Assembly (NCBI GenBank): GCA_947450115.1
Contig: CANFUE010000001.1
Coordinates: 124,001-188,000 of the forward strand
Reading direction: 5' to 3'
Source of the DNA: Acidimicrobiaceae bacterium
Lineage (GTDB): Bacteria; Actinomycetota; Acidimicrobiia; Acidimicrobiales; Ilumatobacteraceae
DNA: 64,000 bases
Below are positions 60,120 through 64,000 of this stretch, one piece after another (the first letter of the stretch is position 1; every line of letters starts with the position of its first letter). Under the pieces are notes generated by a model, which did not search any database, was not told the origin of the DNA, and saw only the letters and a program-made list of their open reading frames with translations. A program made the position numbers and the translations under genes.

Positions 60120-62442
60120 GAAGACGAATGACCATTTTCTGCGCCGAGAAGGGAGCCTTTTTCGCCACCGATACCCGCACAACACATGTGCCCTTTCGAG
60201 GAGCTGCCACGAGGTACTTTCCTACCACAGTGCAGTTCCCACTGCTACGGGTCCACGTCACAACTCCCTTCGACATGCTCGTGGCTATGCGGGTGAGTAA
60301 CAGTTTTGACTTTGCCTTCAAGGTGACGACTTTTTGCGCGATGCCCCCCACAACAACTTTGGGCACTATTTGTGATGCCCCGGTTGTCGTCGCCCCAAGT
60401 GCCTCAACAGTAAATGTTGGTGTCGAACCATTCGCAAGACTGCTCACGGTGCAGGTCACCTCAGTAGTTCTGCACACCTCTACCCCGTCAGATGTTTTTA
60501 CGACGTACCCCGTTGGGGTGCCACTACTCAGCACGCCTACCGACCATGTAAGCACTACCACTTTGTTTCCAGGAACTGCACTGACGAATTCAGGTGCTGT
60601 TATCCAAGTAGCGCTCGGAGTGACTGCATTTGATGCGGGCGACGGAGCACTTGCGCCCATCACGTTTGTAGCTACGACAGAAAATGTGTAAGAAAAAAGA
60701 TTTTGCAAAACAGGAAATACACATGAAAGTTCAGAGGTTGTGCACGTTGCACCGCCAGGAGAAGAGGTGACTGTGTACGCGGTAATTGCGCTGCCACCAT
60801 TTGCCGGTGCTACCCACGTCACCGTTGCTTTTCCATCACCTGCAGTTGCATTCGGTGCACTGGGCACAGAAGGAGTGGTTGCAGGCACCACTTGAATTTC
60901 TGTAGATGGAATTCCAGCACCCAAACTGTTTGTTGCAGTAACCGAAACGCTATAGGTGGTTCCATTCGTCAAATTGCCCACTGTGCAGCTGCGTCCTACT
61001 GCATCGGTGGTGCAAGTAAGGCCACCGGGGTTCAGCGTTGCGGTGTATCCGGTTACTGCACTTCCTCCATTGGAGTCTGGATCCTCCCACGACACTGTGT
61101 CGGTGGTATTTCCTGCAGATGCAGACACTGATGCTGGAGCAGATGCATAGCAAATAATTCCGCAGGTATACAGCAACAAGTTGGGCGATTGCGTGCCAGC
61201 GCTTGCACTTCCGTGCACCATCGAGACCGCCCCCACTGTTGCTTTCGAAAGAATTTGATTTGCTATTACCACCGGTGTTGCCGTGCGTGACGTTTCCAAA
61301 AGTCGAGCTACTGCTCCCGCAACAAATGGTGCCGCCATTGAAGTACCCGATAACAACGCCCACGCGCTGTCAGAAGCAACTCCTGTGCCAGATACAGGGT
61401 TGGTGGGGTCGGTCGGAACCGTTGGCCAAGCTGACTTAATGTCATCACCTGGCGCCATGATGTTCACACAGTCTCCGTAGTTTGAAAAAATTGCCTCTTG
61501 GTTATCGCGTTGCGTAGCACCAACCGAAATGGTGCCATCTGTGCAAGCTGGTGTCACATTATTAGTGCCACCAACATAGGCGTGTTCGTTTCCGGCTGCT
61601 ACCACGACTAAAACCCCATCGTTCTTTAATGCGATAACCGCATCATCTAAGATTTTCGAGTAGCCATTGGTCGCCCCCAAACTCATATTTGCGACCGCAG
61701 TGTTCGTTCCCATGTGGTTGCTGATTACCCAGTTGACTCCATCAACAACGTTTCCAATAGTTGTGCCCCTCGCACAATCGGCCGCAGAACCACCTGGAAA
61801 AACGCGGACGGGAATAATACGCGCCGCTTTAGCCACCCCAAAAGTTGCGCCCGCTGCAATACCAGCAACATGCGTACCGTGACCACAACCGTCATCGGTT
61901 GAACCCAAACTGGGCGTGTAATAGCCGGCGGCAACGCGAGTAGACGCCGGAGCAAACTCGCTGTGAGTTCGGCGGATGCCCGTATCAATGATGTAAATAT
62001 CGACACCAGCACCTGTTGTTGTGTAGTTGTAACGCGCATCGAGTGGTGTCGATGCTTGGTCAATACGATCAAGACCCCAGTTGCCAGCAGTACTCCAGTC
62101 ATTTCCACTCGGTGCAGGAATTGATTGGTCAACAGCGGTCACCACTTTTTGATTCACTTCAATGTTTCTCACGCCAGCGAAATGCGACCAAGTTGCCGCT
62201 TGCGTTGCCGTGAGCATCACTTCAACAAAGTCGACAGCGCCGAGTTGCGTTGATGTCACATGTAAACCATCGCCAGACATTGCATTCGAAATAGTAAGTG
62301 CAGCTGAATTGTCTTGCGCCAGCACGATGTAACTTTCGCGCACTTCAACTGCTGATGCCGGCGCAGAGCAAACAACAGCAACTACCGCCAAAACACATAG
62401 AGCGACGCAGGCTCTTACCCGCCCGAAATACGCCCTCTTCAT
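60109..62442 (-). CDS. Secreted subtilisin-like serine protease with fibronectin type III repeats
   Basis: A 777-residue exported protease. A Sec signal (residues about 10-31) is followed by a propeptide-like region (to about 110) and an S8 peptidase domain with catalytic D153 (YIIDTGIRRTHSEF), H188 (GCGHGTHVAG), oxyanion N285 (AAGNEHAY) and S368 (LLSGTSMAAPFVAGA). Three fibronectin type III-like repeats follow (about 435-700, each with a GG-(S/T)-AIT(A/G)Y-like strand), then a C-terminal beta domain rich in Val and Lys. No sorting signal is seen. It is the downstream member of a tandem pair with the gene at 62492 (49-bp gap), so the two probably arose by duplication. Confidence 0.92.
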   Translation of the reverse strand: MKRAYFGRVRACVALCVLAVVAVVCSAPASAVEVRESYIVLAQDNSAALTISNAMSGDGLHVTSTQLGAVDFVEVMLTATQAATWSHFAGVRNIEVNQKVVTAVDQSIPAPSGNDWSTAGNWGLDRIDQASTPLDARYNYTTTGAGVDIYIIDTGIRRTHSEFAPASTRVAAGYYTPSLGSTDDGCGHGTHVAGIAAGATFGVAKAARIIPVRVFPGGSAADCARGTTIGNVVDGVNWVISNHMGTNTAVANMSLGATNGYSKILDDAVIALKNDGVLVVVAAGNEHAYVGGTNNVTPACTDGTISVGATQRDNQEAIFSNYGDCVNIMAPGDDIKSAWPTVPTDPTNPVSGTGVASDSAWALLSGTSMAAPFVAGAVARLLETSRTATPVVIANQILSKATVGAVSMVHGSASAGTQSPNLLLYTCGIICYASAPASVSASAGNTTDTVSWEDPDSNGGSAVTGYTATLNPGGLTCTTDAVGRSCTVGNLTNGTTYSVSVTATNSLGAGIPSTEIQVVPATTPSVPSAPNATAGDGKATVTWVAPANGGSAITAYTVTSSPGGATCTTSELSCVFPVLQNLFSYTFSVVATNVMGASAPSPASNAVTPSATWITAPEFVSAVPGNKVVVLTWSVGVLSSGTPTGYVVKTSDGVEVCRTTEVTCTVSSLANGSTPTFTVEALGATTTGASQIVPKVVVGGIAQKVVTLKAKSKLLLTRIATSMSKGVVTWTRSSGNCTVVGKYLVAAPRKGTCVVRVSVAKKAPFSAQKMVIRLQVS

Positions 62443-62491
62443 GCTCCTAGTTTACGAACCGATTCCTGAGAGTTCAGTAAGAAATGAGCAA

Positions 62492-64000
62492 TTAACGTGC
62501 CCGAAAAGCTTTGACAGTGAAGCTCGACTTCGTGATCTGCTTCATTTTGAGAGTCAACAACTTCTTCGTGGTGGTCAGTAGGTACTTTCCATCGCGATAC
62601 ACATCAACTTTTCCTTTGCCCGTAATGCGTAAGGTCACCTTGTCGAGCGCGCTGCGCACCACAGAAACCTGTGGAGTGGAATTCACGTTGAGAAAGCCAT
62701 TGCGAACCAGTGGCACCGAGGTCACAGGAGTTGCTGCGGGCACGGTTGTTGGTGTTGGCGCCACAGTTGTTGGTGTTGGCGCCACAGTTGTTGGTGTTGG
62801 CGCCACCACGGGAGCAACACTGGTAACCGGAGCATCCACAACTCCTCGTGTTCCACCTGTAGTTGCTGGAGAAGCTGAGCCGATATAGAGAAGGAGGTTC
62901 ACAGAGCCAACTGGGTCGGTCACCACATTGGGTGTTGCATTCAACGACAAAGCAGAGGCAACTGCAGCAGGGGTCATACTTGGGTTTGCTCCAAGCAACA
63001 ATGCAGCTGCACCTGTGACGTGCGGAGTTGCCATCGATGTTCCCGACAAGGTACGCGATGCTGTTGGCGATGAAGTTGCTGCGGAAACAATTGCTGAACC
63101 CGGAGCAAAAATATCAACACATGTGCCGTAGTTCGAGTAGTACGCACGAGCATCGTTCGCTTCGGTCGCACCAACGGTAATTGCCAACGGCTCACTCGCT
63201 GGCGACACACCACATGCATCGGCATTTTCATTGCCTGCGGCAACTGCCATCACAATTCCATCGGCAACCGCGCGCGCTACAGCGTCGTTCAAGGCTGGGG
63301 AAGCTCCACCGCCAAGTGACATGTTTGCTACCGCAGGCACACCAGCAGCATGGTTGGCAATCATCCAATCGATACCTGCAATAACGCCCGCGGTAGAGCC
63401 AGATCCTGCGCAATCGAGTACTCGCACGGGAACAAGAGTTGCCATAGGCGCAACACCAAAGGAAGTGCCCGCAACGGTTCCTGAAACATGTGTTCCGTGA
63501 CCTTGGCAATCATTTGTTCCGTTGCCGTCGTTTACCGCTGTGTACCCGGTTGCTACTCGCCCAACAAATTCAGAATGGCCAGCATAAATTCCGGTATCGA
63601 TGATGTAGGCAGTCACGCCAAGTCCATTCACGCGGCGTGTGATATTTCCGTCTAATGGAAGTGTCCGCTGGTCGATGCGATCGAGGCCCCACGAAGCTGC
63701 AGCAACAGGACTAGTTGTGGGAACTGCAGGTGCAATTGCAGCGGAAGCAGCCGATGCTGGCCCGTTCCCTACTGCATTCGTTGCGACAACAGTGACCGTA
63801 TAAAGAGTTCCATTAGTGAGGCCGGTGATGACACAACCTAATTGAGTTGTGGCGGTGCAATTTGCCCCGCCTGGCACTGAAGTTGCTTTATAAGAAGTAA
63901 CAGGAGTATTGCCGTCGCTCACAGGGGCTACCCATGAAACTACTAAAGAAGCATTTGCAGGCGACGCCGACACATTTCGTGGTGCTCCGGGAAGCGTTGC
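62492..64000 (-). CDS. Subtilisin-like serine protease, N-terminus beyond window
   Basis: The minus-strand frame is open to the window edge (64000), so the protein is partial at its N-terminus. At least 502 codons are visible; the sequence at the edge (LPGAPRNVSASPANAS) is the start of a fibronectin type III repeat, so further repeats or other domains precede it. The S8 domain follows, with the catalytic residues in AYIIDTGIYAGHSEF, CQGHGTHVSG, AAGNENAD and LSGTSMATPHVTGA. A Thr/Pro-rich linker encoded by a 21-bp tandem repeat (62745-62807) and a short beta domain end the protein. The domain order differs from its neighbour: repeats before, not after, the protease. Confidence 0.9.
   Translation of the reverse strand, partial: ATLPGAPRNVSASPANASLVVSWVAPVSDGNTPVTSYKATSVPGGANCTATTQLGCVITGLTNGTLYTVTVVATNAVGNGPASAASAAIAPAVPTTSPVAAASWGLDRIDQRTLPLDGNITRRVNGLGVTAYIIDTGIYAGHSEFVGRVATGYTAVNDGNGTNDCQGHGTHVSGTVAGTSFGVAPMATLVPVRVLDCAGSGSTAGVIAGIDWMIANHAAGVPAVANMSLGGGASPALNDAVARAVADGIVMAVAAGNENADACGVSPASEPLAITVGATEANDARAYYSNYGTCVDIFAPGSAIVSAATSSPTASRTLSGTSMATPHVTGAAALLLGANPSMTPAAVASALSLNATPNVVTDPVGSVNLLLYIGSASPATTGGTRGVVDAPVTSVAPVVAPTPTTVAPTPTTVAPTPTTVPAATPVTSVPLVRNGFLNVNSTPQVSVVRSALDKVTLRITGKGKVDVYRDGKYLLTTTKKLLTLKMKQITKSSFTVKAFRAR
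62745..62807 (-). repeat. Three tandem copies of a 21-bp repeat in the subtilase linker
   Basis: Units at 62745-62765, 62766-62786 and 62787-62807 are identical except for the final base of the third. Each encodes seven residues, giving three APTPTTV units in a proline/threonine linker between the protease and its C-terminal domain. The copy number is likely to vary by slippage. Confidence 0.9.

Noticed and set aside
63971-63973. GTG at 63973 as start of the second subtilase
   Set aside because: The frame continues without a stop to the window edge with fibronectin-type sequence, and there is no signal peptide after the GTG, so the gene simply runs off the window.
39860-64000. Sortase substrates among the secreted proteins
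   Set aside because: Neither visible subtilase C-terminus nor the secreted protein at 45852 has an LPxTG/LAxTG motif followed by a hydrophobic helix and basic tail.

Overview
The window looks like chromosome of an actinobacterium, most likely of the class Acidimicrobiia (an inference). It carries actinobacterial signature genes (WhiB1, PdtaS, DUF3107, DUF3090, the SCO1664 family, HelR/HelD, a class E sortase). Base composition is moderate rather than GC-rich, and gene content leans to oxidative catabolism (EtfAB, acyl-CoA dehydrogenase, enoyl-CoA hydratase, P450). Coding density is very high. No gap exceeds about 140 bp, and I saw no insertion sequence, phage, CRISPR array or rRNA. One tRNA gene is present.

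Layout: 1-4746 (minus) holds gltX (cut by the window edge), a DUF2237 gene, lysA and argS. At 4853-6671 are tRNA-Arg(CCG), tspO and a P450. At 6679-9194 (minus) is a zinc-type ABC importer with a Zur-like site in its promoter, behind an alkyltransferase gene. At 9792-12542 are an MFS exporter and an acyl-CoA dehydrogenase. At 12650-20455 is a nitrogen island: a small winged-helix protein, a CPA2 antiporter fused to what looks like GlnD without its nucleotidyltransferase domain, glnK-amtB, amtB-glnK, and an FrhB-like Fe-S flavoprotein. At 20465-24982 are an esterase, a family 5 uracil-DNA glycosylase and the MSMEG_4193/DUF3090/SCO1664 cluster with an unknown fourth member. At 24984-28453 are etfBA, a lipid kinase and a glycerophosphodiesterase. 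At 28580-32653 are whiB1, pdtaS, DUF3107, mrp and a SufR-like regulator. At 32664-39801 (minus) is a complete System I cytochrome c maturation operon, ccmABCDEFGHI, ending in a molybdopterin oxidoreductase. At 39860-48871 are a sortase, enoyl-CoA hydratase, TetR and DtxR regulators, a lipoprotein, HelR and several exported or unknown proteins. At 48940-59968 are dihydropyrimidinase and mmsA facing a minus-strand run of livK-livHMGF-fhs-aminotransferase. At 60109-64000 are two tandem secreted subtilases, the second running off the window.

How the genes fit together: the nitrogen island couples ammonium uptake (two Amt proteins of different type), PII signalling (two GlnK) and a transporter that appears to carry GlnD's glutamine-sensing ACT domains. 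This fusion is the best candidate here for an undescribed system. The catabolic island at 48.9-60 kb fits import and breakdown of reduced pyrimidines or beta-amino acids to acetyl-CoA. The Ccm operon implies periplasmic-side c-type cytochromes matured by the System I route, which is unusual for Gram-positive bacteria.
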